Part shown: one piece after another, positions 15,140 to 23,899 of the stretch
Layout: every line of letters begins with the position of its first letter
Numbering within the stretch: position 1 is the stretch's first letter
IMG/VR virus record: IMGVR_UViG_3300044998_000075
Span: 1 to 32,145 of that record
DNA: 32,145 bases
Reading direction: 5' to 3' (one strand)
From: a virus
The notes under the pieces: model-generated
What the model saw: only the letters and a program-made list of their open reading frames with translations
Databases searched by the model: none
What the model was told of the DNA's origin: nothing
Program-made: the position numbers and the translations under genes

Positions 15140-16144
15140 ATGGCTTTGGACGACATCTTCAATGTCACTCGTCCGAATGCTGCCAACGGCGGCACGGACC
15201 CCCTCGAACTCGTCATCGAGCGCTTCACCGGCATGGTGGAGGGCACGCTCCTCCGTCGCTCCGCCCTGCAGGGCTGGGTTCCCATCCAGACCGTTCGCGG
15301 CACCGCCACGATCCGCGACGACGCGGTCGGCCAGTCCACGATCCAGGTGCTGGACCCCGCTGGCGCTTCTCCGGACGGCACCAAGAACGACTTCGCCAAG
15401 AACACGCTGACCATCGACACCGTGGTCCTGGCTCGCGCCGTCTTCCCGCTGCTGGAAGTCTTCCAGACCAACTTCGACAAGCAGCGCGAGGTCGCCAACG
15501 AGCACGGCAAGGCCCTCGCCAAGCTGTGGGATCAGGCCATGTTCATCCAGGGCATCAAGGCGTCCCTGATGACCGAGTCTGCCTTCAGCATGGGCGTCTC
15601 CGGCAAGCCAGCCGGTCACTCTGGCGGCAGCATCGAGACCCTGGCGAACGCCGGCGACGCTGCTGACCCGGCCAAGCTGGTCGCTGCGCTGGCCCGCCTG
15701 ATGGTCAAGCTGGAGCTGAAGGACGTCGATCCGCAGAACGACGACGTCATCGCCGCCTGCCGCCCGGACGTGTTCTACACGCTCCTGCAGGCCGAGCAGC
15801 TGATCAACCAGGAATACATCACCGCTGACGGCAACAAGATCAGCGGCATGGTCCTGAAGGCGTATGGTGTTCCCGTCCGCCGGTCGAACAACTACCCGGC
15901 TGGTCAGAACATCACGGCCCACCCGCTGAGCACGCCGAACAACAACAACGCCTACAACGGCAACTTCACGAAGGCCGTGCTTACGCTGATGGCGCCGCGC
16001 GCCCTGCTGGCTGGCGAGACGATCCCGCTGACCACGGACGTCTTCTACGACCGCACGCAGAAGAAGCACTTCGTGGACGCGCACATGAGCTACGGTGCGA
16101 CCGTCCGCCGCGCCGAGTTCGCGGGCTCGATCTACAAGCCCTAA
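15140..16144 (+). CDS. Major capsid protein, T7 gp10A-like
   Basis: This 334-aa protein (T7 gp10A: 345) carries the HK97-fold pattern of podoviral capsids: FTGMVEGTLLRRS, then the E-loop region VRGTATIRDDAVGQ, the spine helix DKQREVANEHGKALAKLWDQAMF, and the C-terminal YDRTQKKHFVDAHMSYGATVRR segment. GAAAGGA (15125-15131) precedes the ATG. It has its own promoter upstream and a strong terminator downstream, so it should be the most abundant late product. There is no frameshift product or slippery site like gp10B; the frame ends cleanly in TAA. Confidence 0.95.
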   Translation: MALDDIFNVTRPNAANGGTDPLELVIERFTGMVEGTLLRRSALQGWVPIQTVRGTATIRDDAVGQSTIQVLDPAGASPDGTKNDFAKNTLTIDTVVLARAVFPLLEVFQTNFDKQREVANEHGKALAKLWDQAMFIQGIKASLMTESAFSMGVSGKPAGHSGGSIETLANAGDAADPAKLVAALARLMVKLELKDVDPQNDDVIAACRPDVFYTLLQAEQLINQEYITADGNKISGMVLKAYGVPVRRSNNYPAGQNITAHPLSTPNNNNAYNGNFTKAVLTLMAPRALLAGETIPLTTDVFYDRTQKKHFVDAHMSYGATVRRAEFAGSIYKP

Positions 16145-16153
16145 TCGGCCAAG

Positions 16154-16192
16154 AGCCCCGTTCATCCCTCCAAGGATGGCGGGGCTTTTTTT
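16154..16192 (+). terminator. Intrinsic terminator after the capsid gene
   Basis: AGCCCCG (16154-16160) pairs with CGGGGCT (16180-16186), with an inner CATCC/GGATG stem, followed by a run of T (16186-16192). It matches T7 T-phi in position. Genes downstream are probably read by partial read-through. Confidence 0.93.
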
Positions 16193-16217
16193 CGCTTTTG
16201 CATTAGGAGGTTGCCCA

Positions 16218-16802
16218 ATGCTCACTGAACTCGACATCGTGAACGCCTGCCTGGCGAGCATCGGGCAGGCCCCTCGCACCAGCCTGGCGCGGCCCGACAG
16301 GTACACGTCGGCCATCGTGGCCTTGATCAAGAAGACCCTGAAGGACCTGCAGGAGACCCCCTGGTGGTTCAACACTCGGCTCGTGGATGTTGTTCCAGAC
16401 GAAGACAACGACTGGCGGGTTGACGACCAGCTGCCGTGCAACGTGCTGGACGTGGTCTCTGCTGACGGCGAGCCCCTGGCCTACCAAGTACCGGGTATCC
16501 TGGTCTCTATCCCAGGAGGGGAAACGATCAAGACGAAACGCACGATCAAGTGCGTGTTCGAGCTGAACTTCCAGGACTTGCCGCACGCGGCGCAAGCGGC
16601 CGTACACGACGCAGTCGTCCTGAAATTCCACGAGGCCTACGGGAGCGGTGACCGCCAGCACCTGGTGCGGGAGGCGGCGGGCTCGGCGCTGCGCCTCCGG
16701 ATCGCCCAGGACCGGCACTATCGGACCAACCTGCTGCACCGGCCGCTGACGGCCTACAACGTCCTCCGCGCCCGCGGCAGCCGCCCGTACATCCGCTACT
16801 GA
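16218..16802 (+). CDS. Tail tubular protein A, T7 gp11-like
   Basis: This 194-aa protein (T7 gp11: 196) opens with LTELDIVNACLASIGQAP and continues with ETPWWFNTR, both hallmark segments of the podoviral gatekeeper/adaptor ring. The C-terminus RARGSRPYIRY is typical. It joins the portal to the nozzle. AGGAGG (16205-16210) supports the ATG at 16218, not the longer frame that begins inside the capsid gene. Confidence 0.95.
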   Translation: MLTELDIVNACLASIGQAPRTSLARPDRYTSAIVALIKKTLKDLQETPWWFNTRLVDVVPDEDNDWRVDDQLPCNVLDVVSADGEPLAYQVPGILVSIPGGETIKTKRTIKCVFELNFQDLPHAAQAAVHDAVVLKFHEAYGSGDRQHLVREAAGSALRLRIAQDRHYRTNLLHRPLTAYNVLRARGSRPYIRY

Positions 16803-16812
16803 GGAGACCTTC

Positions 16813-19800
16813 ATGCTGAACTTCAGTTTGCCCACCGTGCTCGGGGGAGTTAGCCAAAAGCCCCCGTACCTCCGGCGCCCGGAGCAGCACGCGGACCAGA
16901 TCAACATGTTCTGCGACCCGGTGCGCGGGCTCGGCCGCAGGCACGGCTCCAAAGTGCTGGACTTCAAGTCGGACACCCTGGGCGGCGAAGTAACCCCCGA
17001 AGACGCTGCGTCGTTCCGGGCGTACCAGTTTAGCGTCGGCGAGAACGACTACGAGGTCGTCACCAGGTACAGGGCCAAGGACCCTGCCTCCAGCGCTCCG
17101 CCGTTCATCGTGGTGAACCGCGAGACCGGAGAGCTGCTGGACGTGAACACGCCGCCCTCGGACGACGTGCTGGACGCCATCGAGAACAACGGCGTGGCCG
17201 CGGCCACCGCTGTCGGCCGCTTCATCGTCATGGCCCCGAAGGGCCTGGCGCCGGCGTACACCCGGACGGCAACGTGGGCAGTCGAGGCCAACCAGCGGCA
17301 CCACGCCGTGTGGGTCAGGGGCGGCGCGTACAGCCGGCCGTTCAGCATCACGCTGATCAGAGGCAACCAGAAGTTCACGGTCACGTACACGACCCGCCAG
17401 GCCAGCTACCCCGGAGTGCTGGACACGTCTGACCTGTTGCCCAACGACCCGGAGTACACGAAGAAGGTCAACGACCGCACCAACCAGTTCAACAGCTGGG
17501 CCACCCGGTGGGCGGGCGAAGCGCTCGCGGACGCGACCCCCGAGAACATCGCCCAGCGCCTGCGGGACCTGCTCGTCACCAGCGGCTTCCTGTCGCCGGG
17601 CAGCACGGTTACCGTGCGGGATTCGACCGTCGTGATCGACGACCCGAGCGTCGAGGAGATCGAAGTCTCGGACGGCGGGGACAACAGCCTCATCCGCGGC
17701 ACCGGGAACACCGTCAGCTCCCCCGAGGCGCTGACCACGGTGGCTCTTCCCGGCAAAGTCGTGAAGGTGCGCCCGACGAACGACGCCGCCGGCGTCACCT
17801 TCTACGTGAAGGCGGTCGCGAAAGACCAGTCCACGGGCGCCCCGGCCCAAGTGACCTGGGAGGAGACCGCGGGCTCGCGCATCGACATCAACCAGCTGTT
17901 CGCAGTCGGCACGGTGCACAACGGCGAGTTCTACATCAGCTCCGACCTGGACTGGCTGGAGAACGCAACCGGGCTCTCCCTCCCGAACTACGTGCCCAGC
18001 GACTGCGGCGACGAGGATTCAGTGCCCACCCCGGCGTTCCTTGACGTGGGCGTCACCGGCCTCGGAGTGTTCCAGGACCGCCTCATCATCGGCACCAGCG
18101 GCGGCACGCTGGCGACCTCCCGCACCGGGGACTACTTCAACCTGTTCCCGGGCAGCGTGGTGACGTCGGTCGCGTCTGACCCCGTCGGGTTCCAGATTCT
18201 CGGCGGCGAAGACGACGCGCTCCGCAGCATGGCCGTGTACGACCGCAGCCTGATGATCAACGGGGACAAGCGGCAGTACGTCATCCCCGGGCGCCAGGCC
18301 CTCACGCCGGCCACGGCCTCAGCGTCTGTGCTCGCCAGCATCTCCGGCGCAGGCGGGGTCCCAGCCTTCGTGGCCGGGAACTTCATGTTCCTGCTGAAGG
18401 ACAGCGCCGGAAGCGCCGCGCTGTACCAGGTGCGCCCCGGCCTCGTCGAGAACAGCCCGTTCCTGCTGGAGCTGTCGGCCGAGCTGGACAGCTACCTCAA
18501 GGGCAAGGCTGTGTCCCTGACCGTCGGCGACACCCCGGACGTGGTCGTGATCCGGACGGACGGCTCTCAGGACCTGTTCCTCTACCAGTTCGTGGACCGG
18601 GACGGCGACCGCGGCCCCCAGCGGGTCATGGAGGCTTGGCACAGGTGGAACATCGCCGGGTTCCCTGGCACGCGCATCCTGTCCGCCTCGATCCGGGACG
18701 GCAAGCTGCTTCTGGTGGCCGCCGTGTTCGCGGGCGGGGAGAAGGACCTGGTGTGCACTATGTCGATCCCGCTGACCGCGGACGTGAGTGACCTCCCGTA
18801 CCTGGACTTCCTGCACCAGTCCACGACGTTCGTGTCGGCCCCCGGCCCGGGCGTCGGCAACAAGCGGCTGCAGGCCCGCGCAACCGGTCGCGTGGGCGGC
18901 TACCAGGGCGTGACCCGGCTGGCCGACCTGGCAACCCCAGGGCTGGTGCCCAGCGCGACCTGGCACGGGTTCATCTACACGTCCGAAGTCTCCTTCACGT
19001 CGCCACAGGTGCCCGCAGACGGGCCGTCTCAGCTGGCGACCGAGACCGTTGTCAGCACGGCGACGGTGCAGCTGGCTTCTTCCGGCGGGGTGGCCTACGA
19101 CCTGGCGTCCCGCAACGGGCAGTCGTTCTTCCACACCTTCCGCGGCAGCAAGGCCCAGCCGCTGCTCGACCCGACGGGCGTGGAGTGCGAGACCTACGAC
19201 AACATCGGCTACCCGTGGTCGGAGTGCACCACTGCGAACGCCGCGTTCCTTGTGCTTCTCGGCGGCGACACGTGGCCGTGCGACAACGGGTGGATTGGTG
19301 TCGGCCTTCCTGCCAACCTGACGCCCCCAGACGGGGTGTCGGGAAACGCTGTGGTGGTACAGGAGTTCATCGGCCCGGAACCCATTTCCGAGGTCCTAGC
19401 GCTCGGCACCGCCACCGCTGCCGCGCCGCCGGATTCATTGGCCGCGAAGATAGAGTATGGAATGTCGGACGATGTCGCGGTGGCGGACTGGGGGAACCTG
19501 CAAGGGCTTCCAGTGTCGCCCGAGGAGGTTACTCGCGTAGGATGGTTCAGTTTCCCGGACCTGGTGGAGGAAGGCCCTGGAGCCTACCGCACCTTGGAAG
19601 TGGTCCCGGATGATGACATCATGATAAATAACCACCGGCGTGGCGCACTGATCGGTGTCGGCGCTACCGGCTTTCCTGTCGGGATTGAAAGTTTCTTCAG
19701 CGTCCCATGGTTTGGCGGGTTCCCTGAGGCAGGCACAGCCATGGAGGGCTTCGAGGCTCTACGAGACACGTATGGGGCCACCCCGAGCTTCGTGTGGACC

Positions 19801-19929
19801 TCGGTCACCGTCGAAGTGGACGGCGAGGAGGTCCCTGTGGTGATCATCGTCGGCAAGGAGTACGACACGGACCTCGGGGAAACGATCACCAAGTTGCACG
19901 TCATGATTGGGACGTTGGAGTACCTATGA
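16813..19929 (+). CDS. Tail tubular protein B, T7 gp12-like, with long C-terminal extension
   Basis: This 1038-aa protein is well above T7 gp12 (794). The N-terminus LPTVLGGVSQKPPYLRRPEQ...NMFCDPVRGLGRR is diagnostic. The middle follows the nozzle pattern (GLGVFQDRLIIG, SRTGDYFNLFPGS, DDALRSMAVYDRSLMINGDKRQY, FLYQFVDRDGDR...AWHRWNI). From about residue 780 to the end (about 19150-19929) I see no familiar gp12 features, and the usual C-terminal end with adjacent Trp-Glu and Arg-rich residues is missing. The DNA of roughly 19430-19700 has visibly lower GC. The extension may be a replaced or added host-contact domain. The overall role as tail nozzle is secure; that of the extension is unknown. 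Confidence 0.92.
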   Translation: MLNFSLPTVLGGVSQKPPYLRRPEQHADQINMFCDPVRGLGRRHGSKVLDFKSDTLGGEVTPEDAASFRAYQFSVGENDYEVVTRYRAKDPASSAPPFIVVNRETGELLDVNTPPSDDVLDAIENNGVAAATAVGRFIVMAPKGLAPAYTRTATWAVEANQRHHAVWVRGGAYSRPFSITLIRGNQKFTVTYTTRQASYPGVLDTSDLLPNDPEYTKKVNDRTNQFNSWATRWAGEALADATPENIAQRLRDLLVTSGFLSPGSTVTVRDSTVVIDDPSVEEIEVSDGGDNSLIRGTGNTVSSPEALTTVALPGKVVKVRPTNDAAGVTFYVKAVAKDQSTGAPAQVTWEETAGSRIDINQLFAVGTVHNGEFYISSDLDWLENATGLSLPNYVPSDCGDEDSVPTPAFLDVGVTGLGVFQDRLIIGTSGGTLATSRTGDYFNLFPGSVVTSVASDPVGFQILGGEDDALRSMAVYDRSLMINGDKRQYVIPGRQALTPATASASVLASISGAGGVPAFVAGNFMFLLKDSAGSAALYQVRPGLVENSPFLLELSAELDSYLKGKAVSLTVGDTPDVVVIRTDGSQDLFLYQFVDRDGDRGPQRVMEAWHRWNIAGFPGTRILSASIRDGKLLLVAAVFAGGEKDLVCTMSIPLTADVSDLPYLDFLHQSTTFVSAPGPGVGNKRLQARATGRVGGYQGVTRLADLATPGLVPSATWHGFIYTSEVSFTSPQVPADGPSQLATETVVSTATVQLASSGGVAYDLASRNGQSFFHTFRGSKAQPLLDPTGVECETYDNIGYPWSECTTANAAFLVLLGGDTWPCDNGWIGVGLPANLTPPDGVSGNAVVVQEFIGPEPISEVLALGTATAAAPPDSLAAKIEYGMSDDVAVADWGNLQGLPVSPEEVTRVGWFSFPDLVEEGPGAYRTLEVVPDDDIMINNHRRGALIGVGATGFPVGIESFFSVPWFGGFPEAGTAMEGFEALRDTYGATPSFVWTSVTVEVDGEEVPVVIIVGKEYDTDLGETITKLHVMIGTLEYL

Positions 19930-20621
19930 GCGGGGTGATCGCGCACGTCTACCCGCGGGCCGGGTCCGAGTGGCGAGCCATGTTGCGCCCCGCCCTGGGG
20001 CTCCCGGGCCCGGTTGTGCTCGGCGTGGTACAGGGGCCCGGGCTGGAGCCCGTTTCCGAGGTTCAGGTCCTGGCCCCAGGCGCCGTGGTCCACACCACGA
20101 CGGACCCCAGGCGCCAGTGGGAGGCGAGTACGTTCGAGACCAGCGTGCGCATCCTGAAGGACCTCGGGTGCACCGGGCAGGTGTACTACTCGCACAGCAA
20201 GGGCTGCTCCGACCGCTGGCCGCCGGCACGCGCGTGGATCGGGAAGGCGTGGGGGGAAGCCATGCACTCCGCGCTGGTGGGGCACACTCCCACTAACCCG
20301 TTCACCTGCGCGTGGCTGGTCACCGCCCCGGGCCCCAACGCCTGGGCGCCTGACGGCAACTTCTTCTGGTTCGACATCGACGCCGTCCCTAGGGACCTAG
20401 GGCTCAGCTGCCCTTGGTCCGTCACTCATCTGCCGCATCGGTTCTTCTCGCGAGATCAAGTGACCGTGCTGCGCGGGGTGAACCAGCCCCTCCGAAAGCC
20501 GTCATTCTGGCACAACTTCAGCTACAGGAGCACTCGCGATGAGCATTACACTGACCAAGGCGTGCTGGCCGCCGGGCTGCACCGGAAGGTGGCAACCCCC
20601 GGCGGCAATCCCCGCGCCTGA
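19926..20621 (+). CDS. Glycosyltransferase-like protein (YxHsKG / GNFxW family) in the tail module
   Basis: This 231-aa protein has no T7 counterpart. It contains FETSVRILKDLGCTG, then VYYSHSKGCSDRW, then RAWIGKAWGEAM, then DGNFFWFDID. This recalls a family of predicted glycosyltransferases in capsule loci and phages that share an HxKG motif, a downstream Trp-rich helix and a GNFWW-like motif. If so, it could modify a virion or host glycan. No signal peptide or membrane segment is present. Translation is coupled to tail tubular B (ATGA). It occupies the place of T7 gp13, so a virion role is also possible. The match is from memory of the pattern and has not been verified. Confidence 0.45.
   Translation: MSGVIAHVYPRAGSEWRAMLRPALGLPGPVVLGVVQGPGLEPVSEVQVLAPGAVVHTTTDPRRQWEASTFETSVRILKDLGCTGQVYYSHSKGCSDRWPPARAWIGKAWGEAMHSALVGHTPTNPFTCAWLVTAPGPNAWAPDGNFFWFDIDAVPRDLGLSCPWSVTHLPHRFFSRDQVTVLRGVNQPLRKPSFWHNFSYRSTRDEHYTDQGVLAAGLHRKVATPGGNPRA
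20526..20530 (+). promoter_or_regulatory. Ribosome binding site deciding an overlapping start
   Basis: AGGAG lies eight bases before the ATG at 20539, inside the 3' part of the preceding gene. It supports an 83-base gene overlap in a different frame instead of a later start. Confidence 0.6.
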
Positions 20622-20886
20622 CACCAGCGGCCAGGTCGTGCCAGGGCAGGGCGGGGACCCCCTTGACCCGGCCGAAGTCGGAGACGTCCTAGAGCCTTTG
20701 ACGGCCGACCCGGACACCGACGCAATCACGGAACTAGGCCCCCTGCAACACGCCACTCTTACGATTCCGATTCTGGCCGCCCCCACTGACTACGTCCTGC
20801 GAGTGCAGGCATCCCTGTGGGCCCCGATGACCATCGTCGGTATGGACTACACCGTGAACCTCAAGCAACGCGCAAGGAGACTCTGA
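20539..20886 (+). CDS. Small hypothetical protein, possible internal virion/tail accessory
   Basis: This 115-aa protein has a Cys/Trp/Pro-rich N-terminus (ACWPPGCTGRWQPP), an acidic middle and a C-terminal beta-like part (DYVLRVQASLWAPMTIVGMDYTVNL). It overlaps the upstream gene by 83 bases in another frame and the downstream ATG by one base. Its place before the gp14-like gene is that of T7 gp13, but I see no sequence resemblance. The stretch of shared DNA means its first 27 residues are constrained by the upstream protein. Function unknown. Confidence 0.6.
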   Translation: MSITLTKACWPPGCTGRWQPPAAIPAPDTSGQVVPGQGGDPLDPAEVGDVLEPLTADPDTDAITELGPLQHATLTIPILAAPTDYVLRVQASLWAPMTIVGMDYTVNLKQRARRL

Positions 20887-21620
20887 TGGCCGACACCAAG
20901 ACTTCGGCCCCCAAGCAGGGGAACAACCTGGCGGTAGCCTTCGCCGGGATGCAGCTGGCCGGCGCGTTGCTGGACGCCAAACACTCCCGGGACATCGCCA
21001 GCATCAACCAGAACGTGTTCAACGCCGAGGCCGCGGCGAAGAACAAGGTGCGCACGGCGAGCACTTTCGCCAGCGCCGCCACGACCGGCCTCGCCAGGTT
21101 CGTTCAGGACGTGAACAACCGCCGGCGAGTGGACCAAGGTGCCGAGCGCCGCGACGCCTTGATAGGGGCTATGTTCCTTGCCAAGGAAACGGTGGCAGCT
21201 AACAAAGCCGACCGGCGCATCCGGGCCCAGGAGGCCCTTGGGGCCCAGGCTGCCGCCTCGGCCTTCGCGGGCACCGTGTCCACGGCGAACCCGCTGGACA
21301 CTGCCATCGCCCTGCAGACCGCGCGGGCCGAGCAGCGGGAGTTCGCGGCGGCCGAGCGCCGCAGCATCTTCCTCGGCCGGGACGCCGGCGACGCCCTCGG
21401 CGGCGCCTACGTCGGCCAGGACCTGAGCACCAAACTGCCGACCGTTCAGGACCCGAACATCACGCCGCGACAGGCGGAGCCCGGGATGTCCAACCTGGAA
21501 GCCCTGATGAACGCCGGGCTGAACATGCGGGACATCATGCTCAGCGCCGGCGACATGTCGAAGTTCCTGAAGCAGAAGTGGCAGGAATGGCGCAACCCAC
21601 AACCCCCGCAAGGAGGATGA
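20886..21620 (+). CDS. Internal virion (core/ejection) protein, T7 gp14-like
   Basis: This 244-aa protein (T7 gp14: 196) has a small hydrophobic helix near residues 16-28 (AVAFAGMQLAGAL), followed by long Ala-rich charged helices, the usual build of the ejection protein that forms an outer-membrane channel. It is directly followed by the gp15- and gp16-like genes, as in T7. The ATG overlaps the previous stop. Identification rests on composition and order. Confidence 0.78.
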   Translation: MADTKTSAPKQGNNLAVAFAGMQLAGALLDAKHSRDIASINQNVFNAEAAAKNKVRTASTFASAATTGLARFVQDVNNRRRVDQGAERRDALIGAMFLAKETVAANKADRRIRAQEALGAQAAASAFAGTVSTANPLDTAIALQTARAEQREFAAAERRSIFLGRDAGDALGGAYVGQDLSTKLPTVQDPNITPRQAEPGMSNLEALMNAGLNMRDIMLSAGDMSKFLKQKWQEWRNPQPPQGG

Positions 21621-21623
21621 CCT

Positions 21624-23864
21624 ATGAACAGCTTCGCCCCTGAACCGGGTCAAGCACCCGACATCTTCCTGCCACAAGGCAGGCCTGAGGTCTCCACCGG
21701 CGTCCAGCACCAGGTTGCCAACCCCGACCTGGGCGTGAACTTCCAACCGGCCAAGGCGAGTCCCTTGATCGGGAAGCTGATGTCCTTCGTCGCCCCGGCG
21801 GTCGCCAAGAAGGTGGCCGAGCAGGAGCAGACCAAGTTCATCGAGGGGATGCTCAAGGTCGCCAGCGGGATGACCGCCAAGGAGATCGCAGAGCAGCACC
21901 CTGGCTGGGCCTCCGTCTTCGGCGAAGGCGCCGGGGTCCAGGGCGCCCGCGTGTACGAGGGCCTGCAGGACGCGGCTGCCCTGGAGCGGAAGTTCCAGGA
22001 GGCACTTCCGGAGCTGCGGACGCTGAGCCCGCACGAGCACGCGAAGTACCTGTCCCGCATCCTGGCGGGGAGCATGGCCGACGACCCGCTGCGGAACACG
22101 GCCATGCAGACTGCCTTCCTCAAGGCTGCCCCGCAGTGGCTGAAGATCAGCACGGCCGAGCACGTCAAGTTCAACCAGGAGCAGGCCGTCCTGGCGAAGC
22201 ACAAGTTCATCAGGACCGCCGTCCAGAACTTCGAGAAGTGGGACCAAGAGGCCCGGTCGCCCGGGACCACTCAGACCGCCGAGGACCTGGAGCGTCACAC
22301 CGGCCTCCTGATCTCGCAGATCACCCCGCAGGCCGGGGACGACTTCGAGAACCACGGTCGCCTGCTGACCCAGGTCCTGGAGGAGTCCATGCGGGCGGGG
22401 AACTTCGGCGCGGTCGGCGCCCTCCGCCGCAACGGGCTGTTCGACGCCCTGCCCCCGGCCGACCGTGACCGCCTGGAGCACATGTACCGGATCGAGGGCC
22501 AGCGCGTCCAGTCCGAGCTCCTGCACAAGGCCATCGTCAAGAACCCGGCGGCCGGTTCGATTGTCACGGCCGCTGCCGCGCTGCGGGTCGATCCGCCAGT
22601 GAACCCCAAGGCGCTGGCCGACGCCGTGGCGAAGATCAACAAGGCCGCCCGGGATGTCACCGGCGTGGACGTGGACTACATCCCGCCCAGCGAGCTGGAC
22701 AACCTGCTGGCCCGCGGGCTCAACGCGGAGCAGCAGAAAGCCGCAGCGGCGGCCCGGGAAGCCGCAAGCCGGCGCGACGCGGTGGCCGCCGCCCAGGCCG
22801 AGATGGCAAAGGTCTCGCGGATGGACGCCTTCCTGTTCCAGCCGGGCTTCGCTGACGGAAGCGCCTCCACGGAGGCCTCCCTGGACGAGGGCGGGGTGCG
22901 CCTCATGCAGAGCCGCGCTGCCGCCCTGTGGACCCAGCTGCCGCCGGAGGGCCAGGCGCTGATGCTACGCCGCGCCCAGGATCACAGGCTGCTCGTGCCT
23001 GCCCAGCAGATCACCAACACGCTGGCCTCGAAGACCTGGAACCCGAACATCGACAGGATCGCGCAGGTCCTGGAGGCTGCCGGGCCCGCGAAGGCGCACT
23101 ACATCAACCGCGAGCAGGAGGTCCTGCTGGAGGACTACAGGAACTTCCGAGCCGGGAACCTGACGCCGGACGCCGCCTGGGAACGGGCCCGCCAGGAGGG
23201 CCAGATTCGCGCCATGCGAGTGGACCTGCCGGCCGAAGATGCCGCCGCCGTGGCGGAGTGGGCGAAGAAGTTCGACCAGTCTCCATGGTTGAAGGACCGG
23301 GTTGGCAAGCACGGTCGCGCGGGGCTGCAGTTCATCCTGGCTGCCGCCATGAAGGATGCGCCCGGGCACACTTCCGAGCTGAGACTGCAGAACGCTCTCG
23401 TGACGCTGAAGCGGCGCGGGGTCGAGTTCTTCAAAGACTTCGGAGCAGTTCGACGTGATCCGGCTATCCCGGAGAACTGGCGCACCAAGCTGAACGAAGG
23501 CGCCGGTGAGAAGAACGAGACCATCGACAAGGCTCTGGGCCAGCTGCTCAACGAGATGTTGAAGCTGCACCCCAACATCAAGACCGACATGATGGGCCGC
23601 GCTGGTGTGGACATCCCGATGATCAACATGGTCCCGGACCCGAACAAGCCCGGGGAGTTCATGTTCGTCTTCGACTACCAGGTCCTACCCAAGGACGACT
23701 TCGGCGGCGAGTTCCGCCGGGCCAGGATCACCAGGTCACAGCTCCAGGCCAGGATCAACCACCTGAACGGTTTAGAAGCTGCCTACAGCACGATGAAGAA
23801 GTCCGGGGCCCTGCAACAAGGGGTGCCCGATGTCACCGGCGGAGCTACCTTCGTCGCACCCTAA
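21624..23864 (+). CDS. Internal virion (core/ejection) protein, T7 gp15-like
   Basis: This 746-aa protein is almost exactly the length of T7 gp15 (747). It is largely helical and soluble, with repeated Ala/Glu/Lys-rich helices and a C-terminal beta-containing part (MINMVPDPNKPGEFMFVFDYQVLP). AAGGAGG (21610-21616) gives a strong start. Within the core stack it would form the tube in the periplasm that links the gp14-like pore to the gp16-like inner-membrane protein during DNA entry. It has no catalytic motif that I can see. Confidence 0.85.
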   Translation: MNSFAPEPGQAPDIFLPQGRPEVSTGVQHQVANPDLGVNFQPAKASPLIGKLMSFVAPAVAKKVAEQEQTKFIEGMLKVASGMTAKEIAEQHPGWASVFGEGAGVQGARVYEGLQDAAALERKFQEALPELRTLSPHEHAKYLSRILAGSMADDPLRNTAMQTAFLKAAPQWLKISTAEHVKFNQEQAVLAKHKFIRTAVQNFEKWDQEARSPGTTQTAEDLERHTGLLISQITPQAGDDFENHGRLLTQVLEESMRAGNFGAVGALRRNGLFDALPPADRDRLEHMYRIEGQRVQSELLHKAIVKNPAAGSIVTAAAALRVDPPVNPKALADAVAKINKAARDVTGVDVDYIPPSELDNLLARGLNAEQQKAAAAAREAASRRDAVAAAQAEMAKVSRMDAFLFQPGFADGSASTEASLDEGGVRLMQSRAAALWTQLPPEGQALMLRRAQDHRLLVPAQQITNTLASKTWNPNIDRIAQVLEAAGPAKAHYINREQEVLLEDYRNFRAGNLTPDAAWERARQEGQIRAMRVDLPAEDAAAVAEWAKKFDQSPWLKDRVGKHGRAGLQFILAAAMKDAPGHTSELRLQNALVTLKRRGVEFFKDFGAVRRDPAIPENWRTKLNEGAGEKNETIDKALGQLLNEMLKLHPNIKTDMMGRAGVDIPMINMVPDPNKPGEFMFVFDYQVLPKDDFGGEFRRARITRSQLQARINHLNGLEAAYSTMKKSGALQQGVPDVTGGATFVAP

Positions 23865-23899
23865 CCACGGCAAGCCTAGCGCTGCTCTGAGAGGAACAC

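Noticed and set aside
15140-16144. A frameshifted longer capsid form like T7 gp10B
   Set aside because: No slippery run near the end of the gene; the TAA is followed almost directly by the terminator.
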